Source: Terrimonas sp964445775 (GTDB taxonomy: Bacteria; Bacteroidota; Bacteroidia; Chitinophagales; Chitinophagaceae). Taken from it: a stretch of DNA of 64,000 nt. Under the pieces are notes generated by a model. The model was not told where the DNA came from. It did no database searches and saw only the letters and a list, made by a program, of their open reading frames with translations. Each line of letters starts with the position of its first letter. Positions within the stretch are counted from its first letter, which is position 1. Below, in pieces: positions 1 through 9,582 of the stretch. Both the position numbers and the translations under genes were made by a program. The stretch spans positions 1 to 64,000 of the forward strand of contig CAYUMH010000003.1 in assembly GCA_964445775.1 (NCBI GenBank), in the 5' to 3' direction.

Positions 1-1745
1 GCCAGACAGCCATCGCCATGGTGAAAGGTTACCAGGGACCACCGACAAAGAACAACGAGAGCATGGCCTGTGTAAAACACTTTGCTTTATACGGTGCTTC
101 TGAAGCCGGTCGTGATTACAATACGGTAGACATGAGCCATGTACGTATGTATAATGAATACTTTCCTCCCTACAAGGCGGCTGTTGATGCCGGAGCCGGA
201 AGCGTGATGGCCTCTTTTAATGAAATAGATGGTATACCGGCAACAGGTAACCGCTGGTTGCTAACGGATGTATTAAGAAAACAATGGGGCTTTAAAGGCT
301 TTGTTGTTACCGATTATACGGGCATTAATGAAATGGTGGATCATGGTGTAGGTGATCTGCAGGCGGCATCGGCCCTGGCCCTGCGTGCCGGTGTAGCTAT
401 GGATATGGTGGGCGAAGGATTTTTACTTACGTTGGAAAAATCATTGAAAGAAGGTAAAGTAACACAGGCGCAGATTGATGCGGCCTGCAGAAGTATACTG
501 GAAGCGAAATACAAGCTGGGCCTGTTTGCCGATCCTTATAAGTATTGCAACGAAGAACGTGCTAAAACAGAAATATACACGGATGCACACCGCCGGGAAG
601 CAAGAAAAATTGCAGCGGAGAGTTTTGTGTTATTTAAAAATGCCAATAAAACACTGCCTATTAAAAAAGCAGGCACTATTGCATTAGTAGGACCATTGGC
701 ACATGCCAGGACAAATATGCATGGTACCTGGAGCGTGGCAGCAGATTTTGCCACCGGCGTTTCGGTATTGGATGGTTTGAAAAAAGCAGTAGGCGACAAA
801 GCCAATATTATTTATGCAAAAGGATCAAACCTGGTGGGAGATAGTATTTTGGAAGGCCATGCTACCATGTTTGGCAAATCTTTAGGTCGTGATAACAGAA
901 CAAAGGAGGAGTTATTAAATGAAGCATTGGCTGCAGCCAATAAAGCCGATGTAATTGTGGCTGCATTGGGTGAGTCATCGGAGTTCAGTGGCGAATCATC
1001 CAGCCGTACCAACCTGGACATACCGGATGTACAAAAGGAATTATTAAAAGCATTATTGAAAACGGGTAAACCGGTGGTGCTGGTAACATTTGCCGGCCGG
1101 CCCTTAACACTAACCTGGGAACAGGAGAATGTACCGGCCATATTAAATGTATGGTTTGGCGGCAGCGAGGCCGGTGATGCCATTGCTGATGTATTGTTTG
1201 GCGATGTAAACCCTTCGGGCAAGCTATCGGCTACCTTCCCTAAAAATGTAGGCCAGATACCTTTGTTCTATAATCATAAAAATACCGGCCGCCCTTTACC
1301 TGAGGGCAAATGGTTTACCAAATTCAGAAGTAATTACCTGGATGTAGATAACGAACCTTTATATCCTTTTGGATATGGTTTAAGCTATAGCAACTTTGTA
1401 TACAGTGATATTAAACTAAGTAAAACCAGCCTGAAAGGGAACGAAACTTTAACCGCCAGTGTAACGGTAACCAATAACAGTAATGTGGATGGTAAGGAAG
1501 TAGTACAGTTATACATAAGGGATATAGTAGGCTCCAATACCCGCCCGGTAAAAGAGTTAAAAGGCTTTGAGAAAATATTGATTAAAGCGGGTGAAACAAA
1601 AACCATCCAGTTTAAGATCAGTACCAAAGACTTAATGTTCTATAACAACGAATTGAAATATATTTGGGAGGCTGGTGACTTTGATATCATGATCGGTGGT
1701 AACTCCAGGGACGTGAAAAAAGCTAAAGTTAACTGGACTAAATAA
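1..1745 (+). CDS. Glycoside hydrolase family 3 beta-glucosidase, 5' end cut by window
   Basis: Secreted or periplasmic exo-acting beta-glucosidase of family GH3, expected to release glucose from the non-reducing end of beta-glucan oligosaccharides. The frame is already open at base 3, so the signal peptide and the first part of the catalytic barrel lie outside the window. Visible motifs are ACVKHF and the catalytic nucleophile motif FVVTDY (Asp codon 312-314). The second GH3 domain follows (LVGPLA, GGSEAGDAIADVLFG), and the end is a fibronectin III-like domain (FGYGLSYSNF, GKEVVQLYIRD). It heads a same-strand run with a HAD phosphatase, a GH30 and a second GH3. Family is certain; substrate is inferred. 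Confidence 0.93.
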   Translation, partial: QTAIAMVKGYQGPPTKNNESMACVKHFALYGASEAGRDYNTVDMSHVRMYNEYFPPYKAAVDAGAGSVMASFNEIDGIPATGNRWLLTDVLRKQWGFKGFVVTDYTGINEMVDHGVGDLQAASALALRAGVAMDMVGEGFLLTLEKSLKEGKVTQAQIDAACRSILEAKYKLGLFADPYKYCNEERAKTEIYTDAHRREARKIAAESFVLFKNANKTLPIKKAGTIALVGPLAHARTNMHGTWSVAADFATGVSVLDGLKKAVGDKANIIYAKGSNLVGDSILEGHATMFGKSLGRDNRTKEELLNEALAAANKADVIVAALGESSEFSGESSSRTNLDIPDVQKELLKALLKTGKPVVLVTFAGRPLTLTWEQENVPAILNVWFGGSEAGDAIADVLFGDVNPSGKLSATFPKNVGQIPLFYNHKNTGRPLPEGKWFTKFRSNYLDVDNEPLYPFGYGLSYSNFVYSDIKLSKTSLKGNETLTASVTVTNNSNVDGKEVVQLYIRDIVGSNTRPVKELKGFEKILIKAGETKTIQFKISTKDLMFYNNELKYIWEAGDFDIMIGGNSRDVKKAKVNWTK

Positions 1746-1767
1746 TTGTTGTTATAAAAAAATAAAT

Positions 1768-2388
1768 GTGAGCGGAACAAAAACGTACAAGAACCTGATT
1801 TTTGACCTTGGTGGTGTTATTTTAAATATTGATTTTGGATTAACGGCCAAAGCTTTCCAGGATTTAGGCGTGAAAGATTTTTCAGACCATTTCGGGCAGT
1901 TTAAAATATCGCCTTTATTCCTGGCTTATGAAGTGGGAAAAATTGATGAAACTGCTTTTTTTGATGAGATCAGGAACCAGACAGGCCTGGGCCTGACGGA
2001 TGAGCAGATCACCAAAGCCTGGAATGCTCTGTTGCTGGATTTTCCGCAGGAAAGAATTGACCTGTTACTGGACCTGAAAAAGCGCTACAATATTTACCTG
2101 TTAAGCAATACCAATGCCTTACACGCTTTACAATTCCAGGAGCAATTAAAACAGCAGACTGGTTTGTACCTGGAAGATGTTTTTCATAAAGTGTATATGT
2201 CGCACCAGGTAAACCTGCGTAAGCCGGCAAAAGAAATTTATGAACTGGTATTACAGGAAAATAATTTAAAGCCTGAAGAAACCCTGTTCCTCGATGATAC
2301 ACATACTAATTTTACCGGTTCAGACGAGGCCGGTATTGATCATGTATTGATATCGAAAGAAAAAGATATTTTATCATTAGGATTATAA
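1768..2388 (+). CDS. HAD-superfamily hydrolase, YihX-like sugar phosphatase
   Basis: Haloacid dehalogenase-like phosphatase of subfamily IA, 206 residues. Motif I is IFDLGGV with the nucleophile Asp13. The usual second Asp is replaced by Gly, as in the YihX group. Motif II is LLSNTN, motif III the Lys of LRKPAKEIY, and motif IV is LFLDDTHTN. E. coli YihX removes phosphate from alpha-glucose-1-phosphate, so a sugar-phosphate substrate is a reasonable inference given the flanking glucan hydrolases. The start is GTG: the overlapping ATG two bases earlier runs straight into TGA. It lies 22 nt behind the GH3 gene and is closed by a strong terminator. Confidence 0.82.
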   Translation: MSGTKTYKNLIFDLGGVILNIDFGLTAKAFQDLGVKDFSDHFGQFKISPLFLAYEVGKIDETAFFDEIRNQTGLGLTDEQITKAWNALLLDFPQERIDLLLDLKKRYNIYLLSNTNALHALQFQEQLKQQTGLYLEDVFHKVYMSHQVNLRKPAKEIYELVLQENNLKPEETLFLDDTHTNFTGSDEAGIDHVLISKEKDILSLGL

Positions 2389-2393
2389 TTTTT

Positions 2394-2428
2394 AAAGAGG
2401 TTTGCCGGAAAAGCAAACCTCTTTTTTT
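2394..2428 (+). terminator. Rho-independent terminator after the HAD gene
   Basis: A perfect 12-bp stem (AAAGAGGTTTGC / GCAAACCTCTTT) with a 7-nt loop is followed by a run of T. It separates the GH3-HAD unit from the GH30-GH3 unit. Confidence 0.9.
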
Positions 2429-2669
2429 GAAATAAAATTTTATTATATAAAATTTAGTTTTTACTTTCGGTTCATCATCTCTCTGCTACTTGCAAGCTTA
2501 ACGAAACTTTACTGTATCACTACCACCCGGTACAGGCCTGCTTAACAAAACAGATCATACACGGCAACTCAATATGCCATCGTACTGTACGGTTTATATA
2601 AACTGTTGCATCAGTACTGTCATGTTTTGCAATGTATCATCATTACAACAAGTCATAAATAATTGTAGC

Positions 2670-4154
2670 ATGATAAAGCAACTAATGCCTTTGGCAGTTT
2701 TGTTAGTATTGACCGCTTGTGCAAATAAAAATTCCACAGATGCCGGTAAAGAGGATGCAGGAAAAAAAAGTACAGGTAAAACCTTTCCGGTGGCCGGTAA
2801 AACAGTAACACTGGTTACTACTGATAGTGCTGCGGCCAGGTTAACACCCGGGGCATCATTAACATTTAAGGAAATGGGCCAGCCTTTTGAAACGCAAGTA
2901 TGTGTGTTTGTTGACCCTTCAAAAACCTTTCAGACTTATGTGGGTATTGGTGCTGCATTAACCGATGCGTCGGCTGAAACATTTTATAAACTCCCTAAAA
3001 CGGTACAACAGGAATTTTTACAAGCCCATTTTGATAAAGAAAAAGGACTGGGCTATAATATAGCAAGAACCAATATCAACAGCTGCGATTTCAGCAGCGG
3101 TTCTTATACCTATGTACAGGATAATGATAAGGAGCTAAAAACATTTGATATAACACCGGATAAAAAAGCTAAAATACCTTTTATTAAAGAAGCCATTGGC
3201 GCCGCAGGTGGTAAACTGCCTTTATTTGCCAGCCCCTGGAGCCCGCCGGCCTGGATGAAGGATAATAAGAATATGCTGCAGGGGGGTAAACTGTTGCCCG
3301 AGTTTTATGATAGCTGGGCCAACTACTATCCTAAATTCATCAATGCCTATGAAAAAGAAGGCATACCGGTTTGGGGCATTACCATACAAAATGAACCCAT
3401 GGCCAAACAAAAATGGGAGAGTTGTATCTATACCGCTGAAGAAGAAAGAGATTTCTTAAAAAACCACCTGGGACCTGTGATGCATAAAGCAGGCATGAAA
3501 GACAAAAAAATTATTGTGTGGGATCATAACCGCGACCTGATCTATCAAAGAGCACAAACCTACCTGGATGATCCGGAAGCAGCCAAATATATATGGGGCA
3601 TAGGCTTTCACTGGTATGAAGACTGGAGTGGCGGTCAGCCCATGTATGATAACCTGCGCCGGGTGCATGAAGCTTATCCCGATAAGAATATTTTTTTTAC
3701 CGAAGGCTGTGCCGAAAGTTTTAATGCCTCCCGTTATAATGCCTGGGTATTGGGTGAAGAATATGGCCGCAGCATGATCAACGATTTTAATAATGGTATG
3801 GTGGGGTTTACCGACTGGAATATCCTGCTGGATGAAACAGGTGGTCCCAATCACGTACAAAACTTTTGTTTTGCACCGGTGCATGGTGATACAAAAACAG
3901 GCAAACTCATTTATACCAATGCCTATTATTATATTGGCCACTTTTCCAAATACATTCAGCCTGGGGCAAAAAGAATCGTGGCATCACCCACACGCAGCCA
4001 GTTATTAAGTACCGCCTTTTTAAACCCTGATGGCACAGTGGTAACCATTGTAATGAACCAAAGCAATAATGAAACGCCTTATTTTTTATGGGTAAATGGC
4101 CAGGCCGTGGAAGTAACAGCCAAACCAAGGTCTATTGCTACTTTAATATTTTAA
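2670..4154 (+). CDS. Glycoside hydrolase family 30 lipoprotein
   Basis: Surface or periplasmic lipoprotein glycosidase of family GH30, which includes glucosylceramidases and endo-beta-1,6-glucanases. The chosen start gives a 494-residue precursor with a lipobox (LVLTAC) about 18 residues in; an upstream in-frame ATG at 2574 would bury this signal. The catalytic pair is visible: the acid/base Glu242 in IQNEP and the nucleophile Glu345 in FFTEGC, with HWYEDW between them. The C-terminus is a small beta-sandwich (TVVTIVMNQS). Together with two GH3 enzymes it suggests release of beta-linked glucose, possibly from beta-1,6- or beta-1,3-glucan. The exact linkage cannot be read from the sequence. 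Confidence 0.9.
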   Translation: MIKQLMPLAVLLVLTACANKNSTDAGKEDAGKKSTGKTFPVAGKTVTLVTTDSAAARLTPGASLTFKEMGQPFETQVCVFVDPSKTFQTYVGIGAALTDASAETFYKLPKTVQQEFLQAHFDKEKGLGYNIARTNINSCDFSSGSYTYVQDNDKELKTFDITPDKKAKIPFIKEAIGAAGGKLPLFASPWSPPAWMKDNKNMLQGGKLLPEFYDSWANYYPKFINAYEKEGIPVWGITIQNEPMAKQKWESCIYTAEEERDFLKNHLGPVMHKAGMKDKKIIVWDHNRDLIYQRAQTYLDDPEAAKYIWGIGFHWYEDWSGGQPMYDNLRRVHEAYPDKNIFFTEGCAESFNASRYNAWVLGEEYGRSMINDFNNGMVGFTDWNILLDETGGPNHVQNFCFAPVHGDTKTGKLIYTNAYYYIGHFSKYIQPGAKRIVASPTRSQLLSTAFLNPDGTVVTIVMNQSNNETPYFLWVNGQAVEVTAKPRSIATLIF

Positions 4155-4174
4155 AATCAAATCTTGTTGTTGTC

Positions 4175-6415
4175 ATGTTATCGATAAAGTATAAACAAAT
4201 TATAGTAGCATCATTATGCTTATTCCCTTTAATCGGAGGGGCACAAATAAAGTCGGCTATTGACAGAAAGGTAGACTCAGTACTAAAGCTGATGACACTG
4301 GAAGAAAAGGTAGGGCAAATGAACCAGTACAGTGATGACGGGTTGGTAACGGGCATTGCTACACAGGATAATGCAAAGGACCAGCAGATCCGCGACGGTA
4401 AGCTTGGTTCATTGTTAAACGTAAAGGGTGCAGCAACAACCAGGCGGGTACAGCAAATAGCTATGCAGTCCCGGGTAAAAATTCCCTTACTGTTTGGTTT
4501 GGATGTGGTGCATGGTTATAAAACAACTTTCCCCCTGCCGTTGGCCGAAGCAGCCAGCTGGGACCTGCCCGCTATTGAAAATGCGGCACGTATAGCTGCT
4601 GTTGAAGCATCCGCGAGTGGTATTCACTGGACCTTTGCACCGATGGTAGACATCAGCCGCGATCCGCGCTGGGGCCGGGTTATGGAGGGTGCAGGCGAAG
4701 ATACTTACCTGGGATCACAGATAGCTTACGCAAGGGTTAAAGGGTTCCAGGGAAAAAAGCTGGGCGATATTGATGCGGTACTGGCTTGTGTAAAACACTT
4801 TGCCGCTTATGGCGCCGCAGTGGGTGGCCGGGATTATAACAGCGTTGATATGAGTGAACGTATGTTATGGGAAACCTATCTGCCTCCCTTTAAAGCAGCG
4901 CTGGATGCAGGCGCGGCTACTTTCATGAACTCATTTAATGACCTGAACGGTATACCGGCAACGGCCAGTACTTATTTACAAAGGGGTATATTGAAAAACA
5001 AATGGAAGTTTACCGGCTTTGTTGTAAGCGACTGGGGTTCTGTAGGCGAGATGGTGCCACACGGTTATGCGGCTAATAATTATGAAGCGGCATTGGCGGC
5101 AGTTAAAGGTGGCAGCGATATGGATATGGAAAGCCGTGCCTATACGCAACACTTGGCACAACTGGTAAAAGATAAAAAAGTAAATATTGCTTTGATTGAT
5201 GATGCAGTAAGAAGAATCCTGCGCAAAAAATTTGAGTTGGGCTTATTTGATGACCCCTATAAATTCAGTAATGAACAAAGAGAGAAGGCGGCGCTTAACA
5301 ACCCTCTTCATGAAAAAGCAGCCCGCGAGATGGCAACTAAAAGCATCGTGTTATTGAAAAACGAAAACCAGGTATTACCCATCGCCAGAACCACTAAAAA
5401 AATTGCGGTCATTGGCCCGCTGGTAAAGGAGGTAAAACAAAACCTTGGTTTCTGGAGTATAGAAATGCCGGGTGACAGCAGTTATATTGTTTCGCAATGG
5501 CAGGGTTTGGTTAATAAATTAGGTGGCGACGCACAGTTGATCTATGCTAAAGGCTGTGGAATTGAAGATACCAGCCGTGCAGGCTTCAAAGAAGCGATTG
5601 ATGCGGCGATGCAGGCCGATGTGGTGATCATGAGCATTGGCGAAAGGCGTGATATGAGCGGTGAGGCAAAAAGCCGCTCTTACCTGCGCATCCCAGGTGT
5701 ACAGGAAGAATTGGTAAAAGCGATACAGGCCACTGGTAAACCTTTGGTGGTGATGATCAATGCCGGCCGTCCATTGATATTTGACTGGATCAGTGATCAT
5801 GTACCGGCTATTATGTACACCTGGTGGCTGGGAAGCCAGGCCGGTAATGCTATTGCCGATGTGTTGTTTGGCGATTATAATCCGTCTGGCAAACTCCCCA
5901 TGACCTTTCCCAGGACAGAAGGACAAATACCTATTTATTACAATTATTTTAATACCGGCCGTCCGGCAAAAGATGATAACGATAAAAACTATCGTTCGGC
6001 TTATATCGATCTGTCCTTATATCCCAAATATGCTTTTGGTTATGGACTAAGTTATACCAGCTTTACTTATAACAACTTTAAATTAAGCAAAAGCAGTATG
6101 AAGCCGACGGAAACAGTAACAGTAAGTATCGATATAAAGAACACCGGTAAATATGCGGGCGAAGAAATAGTGCAATTGTATTTGCGGGATAAAGTAGGCT
6201 CGGTGGTGAGGCCTGTGAAAGAACTTAAAGACTTTAAAAAGATCATGCTGCAGCCGGGTGAGACAAAAACGGTTACATTCAGCGTTAACAGGGATAAACT
6301 CTCCTTTTACAATGCACAACTTCAATGGGTGGCCGAACCGGGTGAATTTGAGGTCATGATCGGGGCATCTTCTGCCGATATTAAAGCTGCTCAAAACCTG
6401 CAATTAGTGCGCTGA
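4175..6415 (+). CDS. Glycoside hydrolase family 3 beta-glucosidase (BglX-like)
   Basis: Complete GH3 enzyme of 746 residues, in the usual range for periplasmic BglX-type beta-glucosidases. It has a cleavable signal peptide (IIVASLCLFPLIGGAQ). The order is a TIM-barrel domain with GLDVVHGYKTTFP, DPRWGR and CVKHFAAYG, the nucleophile Asp286 in GFVVSDW, then the second alpha/beta domain (WWLGSQAGNAIADVLFGDYNPSGKLP), and a fibronectin III-like tail (YAFGYGLSYTSF). It starts 20 nt after the GH30 stop codon, so the two are probably co-transcribed. A longer in-frame start at 4088 lies inside the GH30 gene and would hide the signal peptide. Confidence 0.95.
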   Translation: MLSIKYKQIIVASLCLFPLIGGAQIKSAIDRKVDSVLKLMTLEEKVGQMNQYSDDGLVTGIATQDNAKDQQIRDGKLGSLLNVKGAATTRRVQQIAMQSRVKIPLLFGLDVVHGYKTTFPLPLAEAASWDLPAIENAARIAAVEASASGIHWTFAPMVDISRDPRWGRVMEGAGEDTYLGSQIAYARVKGFQGKKLGDIDAVLACVKHFAAYGAAVGGRDYNSVDMSERMLWETYLPPFKAALDAGAATFMNSFNDLNGIPATASTYLQRGILKNKWKFTGFVVSDWGSVGEMVPHGYAANNYEAALAAVKGGSDMDMESRAYTQHLAQLVKDKKVNIALIDDAVRRILRKKFELGLFDDPYKFSNEQREKAALNNPLHEKAAREMATKSIVLLKNENQVLPIARTTKKIAVIGPLVKEVKQNLGFWSIEMPGDSSYIVSQWQGLVNKLGGDAQLIYAKGCGIEDTSRAGFKEAIDAAMQADVVIMSIGERRDMSGEAKSRSYLRIPGVQEELVKAIQATGKPLVVMINAGRPLIFDWISDHVPAIMYTWWLGSQAGNAIADVLFGDYNPSGKLPMTFPRTEGQIPIYYNYFNTGRPAKDDNDKNYRSAYIDLSLYPKYAFGYGLSYTSFTYNNFKLSKSSMKPTETVTVSIDIKNTGKYAGEEIVQLYLRDKVGSVVRPVKELKDFKKIMLQPGETKTVTFSVNRDKLSFYNAQLQWVAEPGEFEVMIGASSADIKAAQNLQLVR

Positions 6416-6486
6416 TAAACTGATATGGCTTGCAAGCTGATATTGTTTAATTTTGCAGGAAACAAAACAATAAGAGGAACGCAAGT

Positions 6487-7677
6487 ATGCTGGATAAGCA
6501 AAAGATAATCAGTAACCAGGAGAGAGCAGTATTAGTGGGTGTAGTGCAAAAAGAGCAGACTGAAACGCAGGTGAATGAATACCTGGACGAGCTGGCTTTT
6601 TTGGCGGAAACTGCAGGTGCGGTTACAGCCAAACGCTTTACCCAAAAGTTACAACACCCTGATAGCCGGACCTTTGTGGGCAAGGGTAAGCTGGAACAAA
6701 TAAAACAATATGTGGCCGGCCATGATATTGGCATTGTTATTTTTGACGATGAACTGACTGGTGCACAGTTAAAAAATATTGAAAAAGAATTAGGCGTTAA
6801 AACCATTGACAGGAGTGACCTGATCCTCGATATTTTTGCCAGCCGTGCAAAAACCGCCCAGGCCAAGGCCCAGGTGGAACTGGCGCAATACCAATATTTA
6901 TTACCCCGCCTGCGTGGTATGTGGAAACACCTGGAAAGGTTGGGTGGTGGTATTGGTACCAGGGGACCGGGTGAAACCGAAATTGAAACTGACCGTCGTA
7001 TTGTTAGGGATAAGATCACCCTATTACGTAAAAAACTGGCGGAAATTGACAAGCAGGCATTTACCCAGCGTAAAGACCGTGGCGAATTTATCCGGGTGGC
7101 ATTGGTGGGTTATACCAACGTAGGTAAATCAACCATCATGAACCTGCTGAGCAAACGTGATGTATTTGCCGAGAATAAACTATTTGCCACGCTTGATACA
7201 ACCACCAGTAAAATTGTATTTGAAACCACTCCCTTTTTATTAAGCGATACGGTTGGTTTTATCCGTAAACTTCCTCACCATTTAGTGGAGAGCTTTAAAA
7301 GCACATTAGATGAAGTAAGGGAAGCGGACATTCTTTTACACGTTGTTGATATTTCACACCCGCAATACGAAGATCAGCTGGCAGTAGTAAACAAAACCCT
7401 ACAGGAGTTAAAGGCCCATGATAAGCCGGTGATCACCATCTTCAATAAAATGGACCTGTACCAGAAAAACACCTTTGATGAATGGCTGGAAGATTCGGTA
7501 AAAGCGGAAATACTGCAGGATCTGCGTGACCGCTGGAACAACGAAACAGGCAATAACGCCGTATTTATATCGGCCACAGAAAAACAGAATATAGAAGCAT
7601 TGCGCAACACCATCCTTGAAAAAGTAAGGGCCAGTTACAAAATACGGTACCCGTATAAAACCGATCTCTTTTATTAA
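6487..7677 (+). CDS. hflX: Ribosome-associated GTPase HflX
   Basis: HflX of the Obg-HflX GTPase superfamily, which binds the 50S subunit and splits or rescues stalled 70S ribosomes under stress. The protein has 396 residues. The N-terminal HflX domain carries FVGKGKLEQI and the glycine-rich LERLGGGIGTRGPGE linker. The G domain has G1 GYTNVGKST, G2 TTTS, G3 DTVGF and G4 NKMD. A -7-like box (TAATTTTG) lies at 6448-6455, about 30 nt before the start, so the gene probably has its own promoter rather than depending on the GH3 gene. A small lipoprotein gene follows after 9 nt. Confidence 0.95.
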   Translation: MLDKQKIISNQERAVLVGVVQKEQTETQVNEYLDELAFLAETAGAVTAKRFTQKLQHPDSRTFVGKGKLEQIKQYVAGHDIGIVIFDDELTGAQLKNIEKELGVKTIDRSDLILDIFASRAKTAQAKAQVELAQYQYLLPRLRGMWKHLERLGGGIGTRGPGETEIETDRRIVRDKITLLRKKLAEIDKQAFTQRKDRGEFIRVALVGYTNVGKSTIMNLLSKRDVFAENKLFATLDTTTSKIVFETTPFLLSDTVGFIRKLPHHLVESFKSTLDEVREADILLHVVDISHPQYEDQLAVVNKTLQELKAHDKPVITIFNKMDLYQKNTFDEWLEDSVKAEILQDLRDRWNNETGNNAVFISATEKQNIEALRNTILEKVRASYKIRYPYKTDLFY

Positions 7678-7686
7678 TCACCAGGG

Positions 7687-8202
7687 ATGGGGAAAAGCTT
7701 AAGGATACATATGACAGGGAAATGGACAATTGTTTTATTGTTCATTTTTTTTGTTATAACGGCATGTAATACCAGTCGTGAAACTAACCAGTCCCGGGTT
7801 ATTCCTGCAAGACTGACAGCAGGGGATAATTATAAACTCAGGCAATTACTGACTGCTATTACAAACAAACCGGTTAGCGATACCATTTTAATTAAACATT
7901 ACCATAGCCACGACGACTGCTGGTCTACCTACAGATACAGGGTTGCACCGGATGTATTGGGTGGTGTAATGAGGTTGAATAAATGGCTGGAGACCTATGC
8001 TGCCTACAACCCGCATGTTACCGTACTGCAAATAAGACAACCAGGCAGCGGCCCGCTAAAATATATCAAGCGTAACTACAATGTAAAAGTAGATATTAAA
8101 AAGACCCTGTTACAGTTCCCTATGTTCAGTAAGCAAGGCTGTAATGTGGTATGGCTGATTATGCCCGACGGAACCTTATATAAAATAAATGCCCGGTATT
8201 GA
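7687..8202 (+). CDS. Small lipoprotein of unknown function
   Basis: Predicted lipoprotein of 171 residues, or 163 if translation begins at the Met codon at 7711. The N-terminal hydrophobic stretch ends in a lipobox (FVITAC), and the mature part is short and soluble. It contains two Cys residues (DDCWSTY and KQGCNVVW) that could form a disulfide, and ends with an MPDGTLYKI strand. I do not recognise the family. It follows hflX by 9 nt and may share its transcript, but nothing suggests a functional link. Confidence 0.7.
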   Translation: MGKSLRIHMTGKWTIVLLFIFFVITACNTSRETNQSRVIPARLTAGDNYKLRQLLTAITNKPVSDTILIKHYHSHDDCWSTYRYRVAPDVLGGVMRLNKWLETYAAYNPHVTVLQIRQPGSGPLKYIKRNYNVKVDIKKTLLQFPMFSKQGCNVVWLIMPDGTLYKINARY

Positions 8203-8323
8203 TGTAATTACCGGATAGAGGTACCAGGACTGGCTGTTCATCTGCAACTCTGCGTATCAGTCAGCCTCCATCTGCGGACTTAAAACTATAGAACATTAAA
8301 TAATACAGATAGTTATAAAATAA

Positions 8324-8351
8324 AAAACTCCATCGGCATTGATGGAGTTTT
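8324..8351 (-). terminator. Terminator between convergent genes
   Basis: A perfect 11-bp stem (AAAACTCCATC / GATGGAGTTTT) with a 6-nt loop. On the minus strand it is followed by T residues, so it chiefly ends the thioredoxin gene. The plus-strand copy could also stop transcription from hflX. Confidence 0.82.
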
Positions 8352-8372
8352 CAGTTATATGAAGACCTAAAA

Positions 8373-9551
8373 CTAGTTTAACAATTCTGCCAGTTTTGCT
8401 TCCAGGTTCTTACCTCTTAAGCTTTCGGCTACTACCACTCCTTCCGGGTTTACCAGTACGTTATAAGGGATACCAATATTGCCAAACTTATACATTTCCA
8501 CCACGGGTGTTTCCCAGCGCAGTAAATCACTCACATGCTGCCAGGCAAGTTTATCATCTTTAATGGCTTTTTGCCACATGGTTTTATCTTCATCCAGCGA
8601 TACACCCAGTACCGTGAAGTTTTTATTTTTAAAATTGTTATAAGCCAATACTACATTAGGGTTCTCCTGGCGGCAGGGTGTACACCAGCTGGCCCAGAAA
8701 TCAACCAGTACATATTTGCCTTTATAATCGCTCAGCTTTACGCTTTTACCATTTTCGTCAGGCAGTGTAAAATCAGGAGCCGGTTTGCCCACCATGGATG
8801 CCGGTTTATTTTTTTCGGCTTCATCCAGCGATTTTACCACATTGGCCACACCTTTATGTTCGGGATAACGGCCGGCCGTTTTTTTAATAATACCGATCAC
8901 CTCTTCATCGGATAACGGTGTTACTTCATATGCGGGGTTAGAGGCAATGGATTGAAAATAACTCAACAGGAATAAAGTTAATGCCGGGTTATCTGCCTTT
9001 TCAATTTGCTGTACCGTATAGTCATGCAGTTTGGCTCCTGTTTGTATTTTAGCTTGCTGCTGTTGCATGATCAGGCTGTCTTTTGCTCCTGCTTTACTTA
9101 ACGAATCGGCAGCAGTATGACTTACATAAATGGCATGCAGATCTTTGGTAGCAGTAGTAATAAAATCTTTCATCTTTTGTGATCCGGCTGAGCCACTTAC
9201 TTCGTAGGTGTCTACATAATCATTATTCTCCTTACTCATGTTAAGGGTTAACTTAATGGTAGCCGCATCGTTAATTACCGAAGCAATAGGGTAGGTGCCC
9301 TTGTCGGTATGCAGGTTTAAAATAACCGCCTCTTCCGCAAAGCTGTTTAAGCTGAATTTGCCATCCTTATCTACTTCGGAGGAGTCAACCACTACGGGCT
9401 GCATAGATCCTACAGGCACTTCCTCTAAAAATACTTTTTTCGCGTTGCCATTTTTAATGGTCCCCTCAACCGTTACTTTATTCTTGGTACCGTTATCCTT
9501 ACAGGCTACCAGGGTACAGGCAATAACCAGGGCAAATAATATCTGTTTCAT
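8373..9551 (-). CDS. TlpA-like thioredoxin-fold lipoprotein with N-terminal DUF4369-like domain
   Basis: Envelope thiol-disulfide oxidoreductase of the TlpA/ResA group, 392 residues. The N-terminus is a lipoprotein signal (ALVIACTLVAC). Residues about 25-130 resemble the DUF4369 beta domain (VEGTIKNGNAKKVFLEE). A helical linker follows, then a thioredoxin domain from about 245 onward (GKPAPDFTLPDENGK). The active site is WASWCTPC with Cys290 and Cys293, and the cis-Pro is in GIPYNVLV. Such proteins reduce disulfides, for example for cytochrome c assembly, but many Bacteroidota paralogs have no assigned role. The Met at 9551 is preferred to 9575 because it places the signal peptide at the start. 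Confidence 0.9.
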   Translation of the reverse strand: MKQILFALVIACTLVACKDNGTKNKVTVEGTIKNGNAKKVFLEEVPVGSMQPVVVDSSEVDKDGKFSLNSFAEEAVILNLHTDKGTYPIASVINDAATIKLTLNMSKENNDYVDTYEVSGSAGSQKMKDFITTATKDLHAIYVSHTAADSLSKAGAKDSLIMQQQQAKIQTGAKLHDYTVQQIEKADNPALTLFLLSYFQSIASNPAYEVTPLSDEEVIGIIKKTAGRYPEHKGVANVVKSLDEAEKNKPASMVGKPAPDFTLPDENGKSVKLSDYKGKYVLVDFWASWCTPCRQENPNVVLAYNNFKNKNFTVLGVSLDEDKTMWQKAIKDDKLAWQHVSDLLRWETPVVEMYKFGNIGIPYNVLVNPEGVVVAESLRGKNLEAKLAELLN

Positions 9552-9582
9552 ATGTGTAAATGCTGCCGTATTCATGCGGCAA

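Noticed and set aside
2574..2669. Earlier start of the GH30 gene
   Set aside because: It would put 32 Cys-rich residues before a clear lipoprotein signal.
4088..4174. Earlier start of the second GH3 gene inside GH30
   Set aside because: The signal peptide starts at 4175, 20 nt after the GH30 stop codon.
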